Positions 15,404 through 23,100 of a stretch of DNA of 23,563 bases are shown here, one piece after another. The notes beneath the pieces are model-generated. The model did no database searches and had not been told where the DNA came from. It worked only from the letters and a program-made list of their open reading frames with translations. The stretch covers positions 1 through 23,563 of the forward strand of contig JBDRLO010000020.1 of NCBI GenBank assembly GCA_043812935.1, given 5' to 3'. The stretch is from JBDRNE01 sp043812935 (GTDB lineage: Bacteria > Omnitrophota > Gorgyraeia > Tantalellales > Tantalellaceae). The first letter of the stretch is position 1. The number at the start of each line of letters is the position of its first letter. The position numbers and the translations under genes were made by a program.

Positions 15404-15994
15404 ATGAGTATTCTTGATGCAGTAAAAAAGTTGCGGTTTAAAACGTCCGCTGGTATGATGGAATGTAAAGCGGCTTTAAAAGAAGCGAATGGAGACATAG
15501 AAAAAGCCGTAGAAGTATTGCGAAAAAAAGGCATAGCAAAAGCGGCAAAAAAAGCTTCCAGAATTGCGGGTCAAGGACTTGTCGAAAGCTATATTCATAC
15601 CGGTAACAGAATCGGTGTTCTTTTGGAAGTAAACTGTGAAACGGATTTTGTAGCAAGAAACAGTGAGTTCAGAAAAATCACAAAAGAATTAGCAATGCAG
15701 GTTGCCGCGGCAAACCCTTTATATGTTTCACGAGAAGAAGTTCCGGCAAACGCTATTGAAAAAGAAAAAGAAATATTCCGCAGCCAGATTAAAGATAAAC
15801 CTGCTAACGTAACGGAAAAAATCGTTGATGGTAAACTGGATAAATATTTTTCGGAAGTTTGTTTATTAGAACAACCTTTTATAAAAGATCCTAATTTGAA
15901 AATAAACGAACTGTTAACACAGCTAATCGCGAAACTTGGAGAAAATATCGTTGTAAAACGGTTTACGCGGTTTGAAGTAGGCGAAGAGTATTAA
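15404..15994 (+). CDS. tsf: Translation elongation factor Ts
   Basis: EF-Ts exchanges GDP for GTP on EF-Tu. The N-terminal UBA-like domain shows KLRFKTSAGMMECKAALKEA, followed by the core signature NCETDFVARN. GGAG about 7 bases before 15404 supports this start over the in-frame 15386. With 196 residues it belongs to the short EF-Ts class rather than the ~280-residue enterobacterial form. It follows rpsB by 42 bases. The 127 bases between its stop and pyrH hold only a small palindrome (ATACGCGTAT) and no clear signal. Confidence 0.95.
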   Translation: MSILDAVKKLRFKTSAGMMECKAALKEANGDIEKAVEVLRKKGIAKAAKKASRIAGQGLVESYIHTGNRIGVLLEVNCETDFVARNSEFRKITKELAMQVAAANPLYVSREEVPANAIEKEKEIFRSQIKDKPANVTEKIVDGKLDKYFSEVCLLEQPFIKDPNLKINELLTQLIAKLGENIVVKRFTRFEVGEEY

Positions 15995-16121
15995 TAAGTT
16001 CGATACGCGTATTTATATGGAACACACATGTTCGTTTCTGTAAGCGTAAATGCGCATTAATCGCATTATTCAGATTATAGATAATAAGTGCAAGAAGTGA
16101 CAAAAATCCGTTTTGGAGATT

Positions 16122-16490
16122 ATGCCGAAAAAACAGGGAAAAGCCCGGAGAGTTGTTTTAAAAATAAGCGGTGAAGCACTTATGGGTAAACTTGGGTATG
16201 GTGTAGATCCCGAAGTGCTTGCTTCTATTTCGGAAGAGATAAAAGAAGTTAATACCAGCGGTGTGGAAATAGCGGTAGTAATAGGCGGCGGAAACATTTT
16301 TAGAGGTTTGACAGCCGCAAGTAAAGGAATGGACAGGTCAACAGCGGATTATATGGGCATGCTTGCGACAATGCTGAACGGGCTTGCGCTTCAGGACGCT
16401 TTAGAAAAAGTAGGTATAGATACAAGGGTTTTGACAGCTATTGAAATGTGTGAGTTAGCCGAACCATATATATTAGGCGCAGAGCCGTAA
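16122..16490 (+). CDS. pyrH: UMP kinase PyrH, N-terminal part (gene split by frameshift)
   Basis: UMP kinase phosphorylates UMP to UDP in pyrimidine synthesis. This frame has the amino-acid-kinase start VVLKISGEALMG, the glycine-rich IGGGNIFRG, and DYMGMLATMLNGLALQDAL. It then leaves the family sequence at AEPYIL and stops. The rest follows in the -1 frame. Adding one A after the TTA codon at 16473-16475 restores AEPYILRRAVRHLEK, which aligns with the family without a gap. The ATG at 16122 is preceded by a closely spaced GGAG. The gene is normally essential, so a sequencing error is the simplest explanation. Confidence 0.9.
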   Translation: MPKKQGKARRVVLKISGEALMGKLGYGVDPEVLASISEEIKEVNTSGVEIAVVIGGGNIFRGLTAASKGMDRSTADYMGMLATMLNGLALQDALEKVGIDTRVLTAIEMCELAEPYILGAEP

Positions 16491-16843
16491 GGCATTTAGA
16501 AAAAAGACGAGTTGTAATATTTGTCTGCGGCACAGGAAATCCTTATTTTACAACTGATACAGCTGCCGCGCTTAGAGCGATAGAAATAGACGCGGATATG
16601 ATAATGAAAGCAACTAAAGTAGACGGGGTATATTCAAAAGACCCTGTAAAGCACAAAGACGCGGAAAAATTTGAAAAATTAGAATATATAGATGTTTTGA
16701 AAAAAAAGCTGAAAGTCATGGATGCCACAGCAATTAGTCTTTGTATGGACAATAAACTACCGATAGTTGTTTTCAGTATGAAAGAAAAAGGCAATATTCA
16801 GCGTGCGGTAAAAGGCCAAAAAATCGGGACTATTATTAATTAA
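16475..16843 (+). CDS. pyrH: UMP kinase PyrH, C-terminal part
   Basis: This frame continues PyrH from RRAVRHLEK through the nucleotide-binding segment CGTGNPYFTTDTAAALRA and KATKVDGVYSKDP to the C-terminal IGTIIN. Its first ATG is at 16598, in the middle of a conserved domain, so it is not an independent gene. The whole pyrH gene therefore runs 16122-16843, about 240 residues once corrected, the family's usual length. It stops 10 bases before frr. Confidence 0.88.
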   Translation, partial: RRRAVRHLEKRRVVIFVCGTGNPYFTTDTAAALRAIEIDADMIMKATKVDGVYSKDPVKHKDAEKFEKLEYIDVLKKKLKVMDATAISLCMDNKLPIVVFSMKEKGNIQRAVKGQKIGTIIN

Positions 16844-16853
16844 GGAGGTCTTT

Positions 16854-17420
16854 ATGGTTCAAACTGAAATTGACAGAGTTGTAAAGGATTCTGAATTTAA
16901 AATGAAAACAGCTCTGGAATCCGTTAAAAAACAGTTTTTAACAATACGCACGGGAAGAGCGCATCCAAGCCTTGTAGAAGCTGTTAAGGTGGATTATTAC
17001 GGCACAAAGACTCCCTTGAAGCAGCTTGCTAATATTACTGTGCCGGAGCCAAGACTTATAGTTATACAAGCCTGGGACAAAGGTGCAATGAGTTTTATAG
17101 AAAAAGCTATTTTAACTTCGGATATAGGTATAACGCCGGTAAACGATGGTAAAGTAATACGGCTTTCAATGCCGCAGCTTACTAAGGAAAGAAGAGAAGA
17201 ACTTGTAAAAGTACTTCACCGCATAGTAGAAGAAGGCAAAGTTTCGATACGCAATACACGGCATCATGCGAATGATGAAGCCGCAAAACTTGAAAAGAAT
17301 AACAGCATGACAGAAGATGATAAGTTTCTGACAAAAGAGAGAGTTCAGAAACTTACAGATGAATACATAAAAAAACTGGAAACCGTTTTATCTGAGAAAG
17401 AAAAAGAAATAATGCAGTGA
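16854..17420 (+). CDS. frr: Ribosome recycling factor
   Basis: RRF splits post-termination ribosomes together with EF-G. The 188 residues give the expected length. Family blocks include FLTIRTGRAHPSLVE, NITVPEPRLIVIQAWD, RLSMPQLTKERREELVK and the C-terminal helix of domain I (LTDEYIKKLETVLSEKEKEI). A perfect AAGGAGGT ribosome-binding site lies at 16842-16849 and overlaps the pyrH stop, suggesting strong coupled expression. It is the last protein gene of the rpsB cluster and is followed within five bases by tRNA-Lys. Confidence 0.97.
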   Translation: MVQTEIDRVVKDSEFKMKTALESVKKQFLTIRTGRAHPSLVEAVKVDYYGTKTPLKQLANITVPEPRLIVIQAWDKGAMSFIEKAILTSDIGITPVNDGKVIRLSMPQLTKERREELVKVLHRIVEEGKVSIRNTRHHANDEAAKLEKNNSMTEDDKFLTKERVQKLTDEYIKKLETVLSEKEKEIMQ

Positions 17421-17424
17421 TAAC

Positions 17425-17500
17425 GGGCCGCTAGCTCATCCGGTAGAGCAACGCCCTTTTAAGGCGTGGGTGCTTGGTTCGAGTCCAAGGCGGCTCACCA
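17425..17500 (+). tRNA. tRNA-Lys(TTT)
   Basis: These 76 bases fold as a cloverleaf. The acceptor arm pairs GGGCCGC with GCGGCTC, allowing one G-T pair. The anticodon stem ACGCC/GGCGT encloses loop CTTTTAA with anticodon TTT, and the T arm contains GGTTCGAGTCC. CCA is encoded. It starts four bases after frr ends, so it is probably cotranscribed. The CCA forms the base of the downstream terminator stem. Confidence 0.95.
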
Positions 17501-17548
17501 GTTATAAAAAAAGGCAGGGGAACAACCCCTGCCTTTTTTTATAACTGG
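17498..17548 (+). terminator. Strong intrinsic terminator after tRNA-Lys
   Basis: A 23-base arm (17498-17520) pairs perfectly with 17526-17548 around the loop AACAA. The GC-rich core is GGCAGGGG/CCCCTGCC, flanked by an A7 and a T7 tract, so it can work in both directions. Its outermost pairs include the tRNA's CCA. Confidence 0.9.
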
Positions 17549-17769
17549 TCCTGAGGAGGGAATTTTCCAGAAAGAAAATTCCCGACGAAGGGCCAATTAA
17601 ATAAGTTCGCGGGCGCGATAACTGGTCCTGAGGAGAAGAATTTTCCAGAAAGAAAATTCCCGACGAAGGGCCAATTAAATAAGTTCGCGGACGCGATAAC
17701 TGATACTGAGCGAATGTAAAGAAATGCGACGAATAGGAAGCATTATAGCGAGACGAAGGGGTTCGCGAT
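17541..17769. repeat. Tandem ~77-bp hairpin repeats, two good copies and one degenerate
   Basis: Units 17541-17617 and 17618-17695 are nearly identical. A third, degraded unit starts at 17696 with ATAACTGATACTGAGCGA. Each unit opens with ATAACTGG, the same 8-mer that closes the tRNA terminator. The first two carry an internal hairpin; in unit 1 it is GGGAATTTTC (17558-17567), loop CAGAAA, GAAAATTCCC. TGGTCCTGAG near the start and CGAAGGGCCA later in the unit form a longer imperfect inverted pair. No coding frame is evident. It looks like a REP-type intergenic array. Confidence 0.75.
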
Positions 17770-17770
17770 G

Positions 17771-17809
17771 AAACTCTGAATAGGATATAAGATCTTATTC
17801 AGGGTTTTT
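17771..17809 (+). terminator. Intrinsic terminator downstream of the repeat array
   Basis: AAAC-t-CTGAATA-g-GAT pairs with ATC-t-TATTCAG-g-GTTT through two wobble pairs, with loop ATAAG, and runs into five Ts at 17805-17809. It may catch read-through from the tRNA or insulate the next gene. Confidence 0.65.
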
Positions 17810-17841
17810 AATGCACAGGAAAAAAATCTTGCCTGAAGGGT

Positions 17842-17867
17842 TACCACTTTTAAAAAAGTGGTATAAT
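17842..17867 (+). promoter_or_regulatory. Palindrome overlapping the -10 box of the GIY-YIG gene
   Basis: TACCACTTTT (17842-17851), two bases, then AAAAGTGGTA (17854-17863) form a perfect 10-bp inverted repeat. Its right end overlaps a TATAAT at 17862-17867. No good -35 box lies at 16-18 bases. The predicted start site falls at the ATG (17874), so the message may be leaderless. The palindrome could be an operator. Confidence 0.45.
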
Positions 17868-17873
17868 TAACCT

Positions 17874-18119
17874 ATGTGGTATGTATATATTCTTGAATGT
17901 CGAGACAAGACTCTGTATGTAGGCGTAACTAAAAACCTTACGGAAAGGTTAGAACGCCACAATAAAGGCAAAGCCAGCAAATACACACGAGGTCGTACGC
18001 CGGTCAAAATGATCCACACCGAAGAATATTCCGACAAGACCTCCGCCCTCAAACGCGAACACGAACTAAAAGGTTGGTCTCGCTCCAAAAAACTCTCCCT
18101 AGTTGCAACCAATCAATAG
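17874..18119 (+). CDS. GIY-YIG nuclease superfamily protein (UPF0213/YhbQ-like)
   Basis: This is a stand-alone GIY-YIG domain of 81 residues, the usual size for the UPF0213 group. The two signature strands are WYVYILEC and LYVGVT (variant of GIY...YIG). The catalytic arginine lies in LTERLERHNKGKASKYT and the acidic residue in ALKREHELKG. Relatives are thought to be small DNA-repair or structure-specific nucleases, but function is poorly known. No Shine-Dalgarno precedes the ATG, and a TATAAT box ends only six bases upstream, implying a leaderless transcript. It stands alone between terminators and a non-coding stretch. Confidence 0.9.
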   Translation: MWYVYILECRDKTLYVGVTKNLTERLERHNKGKASKYTRGRTPVKMIHTEEYSDKTSALKREHELKGWSRSKKLSLVATNQ

Positions 18120-18232
18120 CTTCTTATTCCTATATCTCTAACAAAGGGGAGATATTTAACAGTTGCCATTTAATTCGCCAAAGGTCGGTCTCTCTGGAAA
18201 ACCCATAAATTTATAGCAATATATAAAATTTA

Positions 18233-18261
18233 TTGACAATACATCAAAAGCGCAACATAAT
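18233..18261 (+). promoter_or_regulatory. Consensus-like sigma-70 promoter without a clear gene
   Basis: TTGACA (18233-18238) and CATAAT (18256-18261) are separated by 17 bases, the best promoter match in the window. Transcription would start near 18268. The nearest translation signal is GGGAGG before the ATG at 18360. Confidence 0.55.
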
Positions 18262-18359
18262 ATATGCTGGTGCGCCAGGTGTGTACAGCCAAGATATATG
18301 ACATATGTGAAATAATAACGATCTCTATGAAAAGCAATGTCATCTGTGAGGGAGGACAA

Positions 18360-18500
18360 ATGAAAGTAGAATAGATACAATAGTTGCTAAATATTCATTC
18401 ACGGGTAAGGTTAAAGAGGATATATGTATCGGGTAGGCTAAAGAAAATAGAATATGTTAAACGAGGAATGTCCGAAATGAGTGTTTTTAAAAACAAATAG
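18360..18500 (+). pseudogene. Possible decayed small gene (~46 codons, two frame breaks)
   Basis: GGGAGG lies five bases before the ATG at 18360, but the frame stops after MKVE. Restoring one base gives IDTIVAKYSFTGKVKEDICI. A second frame change near 18430 leads to GRLKKIEYVKRGMSEMS and a stop at 18498-18500. I do not recognise the product. The ribosome-binding site and upstream promoter suggest it was once expressed, but chance cannot be excluded at this length. It could instead be a non-coding RNA. Confidence 0.25.
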
Positions 18501-18695
18501 TTCCGATTTTGTCTAATTTAATATATTTTTCTGAAAGAGTCTCCCGGAAAAGATAAAACAGCATAGCATTAGAAAAATGGGAGTTTCTGAGCTGTAGTTT
18601 TATAGATTTTTGGTCCAGTTTTCTCTGATAGTAGCACCAACTCCCGCGTTAAGTTGATAAATATTTAGAAAAAACGTATCGTATGGTAGACTTTA

Positions 18696-18701
18696 TATAA
18701 T
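18696..18701 (+). promoter_or_regulatory. -10 box ahead of the Lnt-like gene
   Basis: TATAAT at 18696-18701 has no convincing -35 at normal spacing. A start site near 18708 would leave the GTG at 18707 outside the message and favours the ATG at 18740 or 18755. Confidence 0.4.
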
Positions 18702-18754
18702 ATATAGTGCGTCAAGGACTTCATCAGCTGATTAATATAATGATTGGAATTGGG

Positions 18755-20167
18755 ATGGATATAAAAAAATATGTTATACCTGCGATTTTAATATGTAGTC
18801 CCTATGTAATTAGCAATTACTTGGTTTTTGTATTTCTTGTTCCAATATTGTGTCTGCTGTACTCAAAGACTCAAATAAAAAGTGTCCATTTAATTTGTTT
18901 TGCAGGTATACCGGCCTGTTGTGTTTTATTTCCGATTATCGCTTATGATTTGCGTGTTTATCTAATCGGGGTTGCAATTGTTACAATTTTCGTTTCGGCT
19001 TTTCTGATTGTTAGTAACAAACTTCTAAAATGGGTCAAAAGTACCTGTTTTTCAATGTTTATTCCTTCTATTGTTTGGATTCTGCTCATATATGTGTTGG
19101 ATTTCAGATCACTCGTGATTAGCACTTTTGACATAGGAATTTTGTTTCCTACTTCAACTCCGCTAATCTGGTCTATAGGAAGTATTGGTCTTACTTTGTT
19201 GATTATCTTGTTTAATTCCGTTCTTGCGCAATACATAGTAAAAAGAGACCGAGTGTCGTTAATGATGGCAAGTTTACTGTTGTCGATTTTTTTATTCTCA
19301 CACATTTTTTCAATGATAGGTGACCCTGTTTTTCTGCATAATCCGAAAAAGGCTAAAAAGGTTGCTCTTATCCAGGGAGATGTTCCTAGGGGGTCCATAT
19401 TTGGCTATAAAGAAAGATTGGATAAAAGGATAGACCGGTATATTGGCTTAAGTGAGGAGGTTCGAGGATCCGAGGCAGATCTTGTTGTTTGGCCTGAATT
19501 TACTTTCCCAATAGATGTTATGAAAGAATTTCCTAAAAAGATGGAGCCAGTCATCGACGAAATAAAAAAAACAAAAGCTTTTTTCATTATAGGTTCGTTA
19601 TTAACTGAGCAGGATAAAGAACAGCACGATTACAATAGCGCTCTTGTTTTCGGAAGAGACGGTGAACTGGAGGACATTTATTATTCACAAGAACCGACCA
19701 TATTTAATGAAAATATTTCCTCTAAAGATAACCATGGAAAGCTCTATCTTGACAATATGGGAATAACTCTGTGTTGGGAAGAGATTGATGAGAAAATATT
19801 CAGGGAGTATGTGTCCAATGGTGCGGAATATTTTGTTTCGTTGTCCAGCAATACGGATCTTGACTATTCCTGGTTCAAAAGATATGCCTCGTTTTTTTCA
19901 AGAGCAAGGGCAGCTGAAAGTATGAGGTATTTGGCACGAACTACCCAGACAGGAATTACTCAAATTATTAATCCGTTTGGCAAAATTGTGCAAAGATTGC
20001 CTTCAAATTGTTCAACTTTTCTGATAGCGGAAGCATTTAGTGTTCGACAAATAACATTTTATTCTCGTTATGGAGATATTGTTACGAAAATTCTTGTAAT
20101 TTTTATGATTCTTTGCGTTTTTGTGGAAAAGCTTTGGAAAAAGTGGCGAGCAAAACTTAGGGTGTAA
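18755..20167 (+). CDS. Apolipoprotein N-acyltransferase (Lnt)-like membrane protein, atypical active site
   Basis: The protein has 470 residues from the ATG at 18755; in-frame starts also exist at 18740 (ATG) and 18707 (GTG). The N-terminal ~190 residues are strongly hydrophobic with about six membrane segments. A nitrilase-fold domain follows, and there is one C-terminal membrane helix, the Lnt layout. The nucleophile region ITLCWEE (Cys340) and the first glutamate in VVWPEFTFP (Glu248) are present, as are NTG-like TQTGITQIINPFGKI and the late FYSRYGD motif. The catalytic lysine expected in the YxK...PFGE segment is replaced: the aligned segment reads IYYSQEPTIFNE, with Ser311 in its place. 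It is probably a paralogue with altered or lost acyltransferase activity. The next gene starts two bases after its stop. Confidence 0.75.
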   Translation: MDIKKYVIPAILICSPYVISNYLVFVFLVPILCLLYSKTQIKSVHLICFAGIPACCVLFPIIAYDLRVYLIGVAIVTIFVSAFLIVSNKLLKWVKSTCFSMFIPSIVWILLIYVLDFRSLVISTFDIGILFPTSTPLIWSIGSIGLTLLIILFNSVLAQYIVKRDRVSLMMASLLLSIFLFSHIFSMIGDPVFLHNPKKAKKVALIQGDVPRGSIFGYKERLDKRIDRYIGLSEEVRGSEADLVVWPEFTFPIDVMKEFPKKMEPVIDEIKKTKAFFIIGSLLTEQDKEQHDYNSALVFGRDGELEDIYYSQEPTIFNENISSKDNHGKLYLDNMGITLCWEEIDEKIFREYVSNGAEYFVSLSSNTDLDYSWFKRYASFFSRARAAESMRYLARTTQTGITQIINPFGKIVQRLPSNCSTFLIAEAFSVRQITFYSRYGDIVTKILVIFMILCVFVEKLWKKWRAKLRV

Positions 20168-20169
20168 AC

Positions 20170-23100
20170 ATGAAAAGTATTAAATATAATAAAATATTCA
20201 AAATTCTAAGTTGCTTTGTGATTTTTGTGTTTTTATTTGAACAGATCGCGTTTTCCGCTGACAGGACAGGGTATCGCTATGATTACTCGCAGGGCAAAAG
20301 CATTTTAACTAAAAAAAGAGATCTTGATCAGGCCAGTCGTATGTCTCCAGTCTATTTGCAGAATGCACAGCGAAAACATGAACAAATTATTCAAACGAAA
20401 AACATGGTAGAAGAGAATCTTGTGTATTTTTTAGATAATCGTTCCCGCAGTGAGTCCTTAGATGAAACCATGCCGTTAAAACGTCGCGTTTCCACAGGTC
20501 ATTCTGGACAATCTATCAAGTATACCTTAAGCGATTTTGATAACAAAGATCAAGCCCAGCAGATATCAGTATACAGTTATCGGGAGGATGCACAGTCACT
20601 AGAAAGAATGGTTTCTTACGATATAAGAGATATGGATGCCTCACAATGGACAAGCGGAAAACTTGAGGAAATCTCTGAAAAAGGAGAAGAAAAGGTACTA
20701 GGTAGTTTTATTGAAGAGGAGTATGGCGATTTATGTGATGAACTTAAATTAAGAGAGGTTGTTTATTGCGAAATAGATGGAAAGGATAAAATCGATTATA
20801 GCCTTTCTGAGTTTATAAATGGAAAAGCAACGGAGATTTCTATCTATGATTACAGTGGCGACGGAAAGATTCTCAAAGAGGCAAAGACCTATGATGTCTC
20901 GTTGATTTTCGAGAAATATAATAATGTAGATTTAAAAAAATATATGGAGCAAGAAAACCAAACATGGAAAAACGAAGTAAAAAATAACTCTAAATTAATT
21001 AAAGAAACTGTATACGAAACAAAAGACGACGAGGATAGAATAGTTTATGCTTTGAGCGAAAAGGATAAGAATGGATTATTTAGAAAACTTAATTGCTACG
21101 ACTATGCGAATAATGGGGGGAAAGCATTAAAATCTGTAAGGACGTACAATATACAAGGAGAAAATTGGAATGACGTTTTGTCTGATTTTAGAAGCAACGA
21201 TGCGGCTTGTAGAGATTTATTGACAGTGGAAACAATATACACCGGCGAAAAAGATAAGGAAGTTATAGATTATGTTCTGTCGGGCTATTCCAGGATTACC
21301 GGGGAACAGAAATATGAGCCCATTGAACGGTCTAATTACACCTGGAATGACAGAAGATGTTTGACGAAAATAGACACATATCGGATAAATAATAGCGTAG
21401 AGATTTTACAGCGTACGAGTGAGTTTAGTGGGGTAAAGGGGCATGAGATTATTAAACGTTCATATGATTATGGTGCCGATGGAGTTACTCTTGGAGGAGT
21501 GAATGTTTATGAATATGATCTTGAAAAAAATGTCAATAATCTGTCTTTTTGTGGAGATGGCAATAAATACACACTTGATAAAATGACAAGATATGTGGGG
21601 GTATCTAATCCGCAGGATTTAACCTGTGCAAAGAAAAAGTCAGAAACATATTATTCCGGTTTGGAAAACCAGGAAGACATAATGTTTTCTTTTGGTTTTA
21701 ATTCCCAGACAGGTGTGGTTACGACAAAAACGCAATATATTTATGAAGAGAAAGCTCTAAGGAAAGTTAATACGTATCAGATCCCAGGTGCTGCAGATAT
21801 AGCCGCTATTGAGAAAAGTGCTTTAGTGGCCTGTATGACATATGGAGGAATAGAGGGACAGGAAAAGGCTGAGAGCGTGATGAGTTATGATTTGAATGGA
21901 GAAGTTTTGGGAGAAACGTTATATAACTATGACGCAAACGGCGTTCTTCAAATGACAACAACATATAACTCCGTTGGCGCAATGGTTTCCCAAACGGTCT
22001 ATGAGGGGCATGAAAATTTGGAAAAGAGATCAATAACTAAAAATTATGATCTTCAGGGAAACATGCTAACCACTACATTGTTTGAGCATAATGATATGGA
22101 TATTCTTGAAAAAAGCACAACAGTTGATGCAGGTAATACAAAGATTTTTGAAACAATATATGACAATATACAAACCCCGGGAAAGGCTTCTTTGGTAAGA
22201 CATTTTGATAAAACAGGTATGATTTTAAGCACTACAAGCTATGAATATGACAGTGCAGGTGTTCTGAAAAAAGCGGTTAATAAAACACCTGAAAGTATAA
22301 AGTTATCGGAAACCATATATGCGGGCATAGAAGACTATGAATCGGTTGAAGAGATTAAAAATTACGATCTTGCCGGAGAGCTTATAACTACCACAAAATA
22401 TGAATATTTAGCAAGCGGAGCATTAAACAAAACGCTGACGTATGATACCGAAGACAAGAAACTGTCCGAGACAACATATGCCGGCGAAATGAACCGGGAG
22501 AAAGTAACTGAAACAAAAAGCTATGACCTTGCGGAAGGACTTTTAACATTAACAAAATATGAATATTTAGCAAGCGGAGCATTAAATAGAACAGTAACGT
22601 ATGATACAGAAGACAGGAAACTGTCCGAAACAACATATGCCGGTCAAATGAATCAAGAGAAAGTAACTGAAACAAAAAGCTATGACCTTGCGGGAGGACT
22701 TTTAACTTTAACGAAATACGAATATTCAGCAAATGGAGCATTAAATCAAACAGTAACGTATGACACTGGAGACACAAAGTTGTCCGAAACAACATACACT
22801 GGTCAAATGAATCAAGAGAAAGTAACTGAAACAAAAAGCTATGACCTTGCGGGAAGACTTTTAACTTTAACGAAATACGAATACCAAGCAAACGGAGCGT
22901 TAAACAAAACGCTGACGTATGATACAGGAGACAGGAAACTGTCAGAAACAACATATGCCGGTCAAATGAACCAAGAGAAAGTAACTGAAACGCGAAGTTA
23001 TGACCTTGCGGGAGGACTTTTAACTTTAACGAAATACGAATACCAAGCAAACGGAGCATTAAGTAAAACGCTGACGTATAATGCAGGAAACAAGAAACTG

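Larger units (their letters stand above)
18120..18754. other. Mostly non-coding stretch between the GIY-YIG and Lnt-like genes
   Basis: No convincing complete gene is seen on either strand. The stretch holds an orphan promoter (18233-18261), a good ribosome-binding site leading to a broken small frame (18360-18500), and a -10 box just ahead of the Lnt-like gene (18696-18701). CTGG-TGCG-CCAG near 18267-18279 is a small hairpin just past the orphan promoter's start site. The rest is AT-rich without recognisable structure. Confidence 0.6.
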
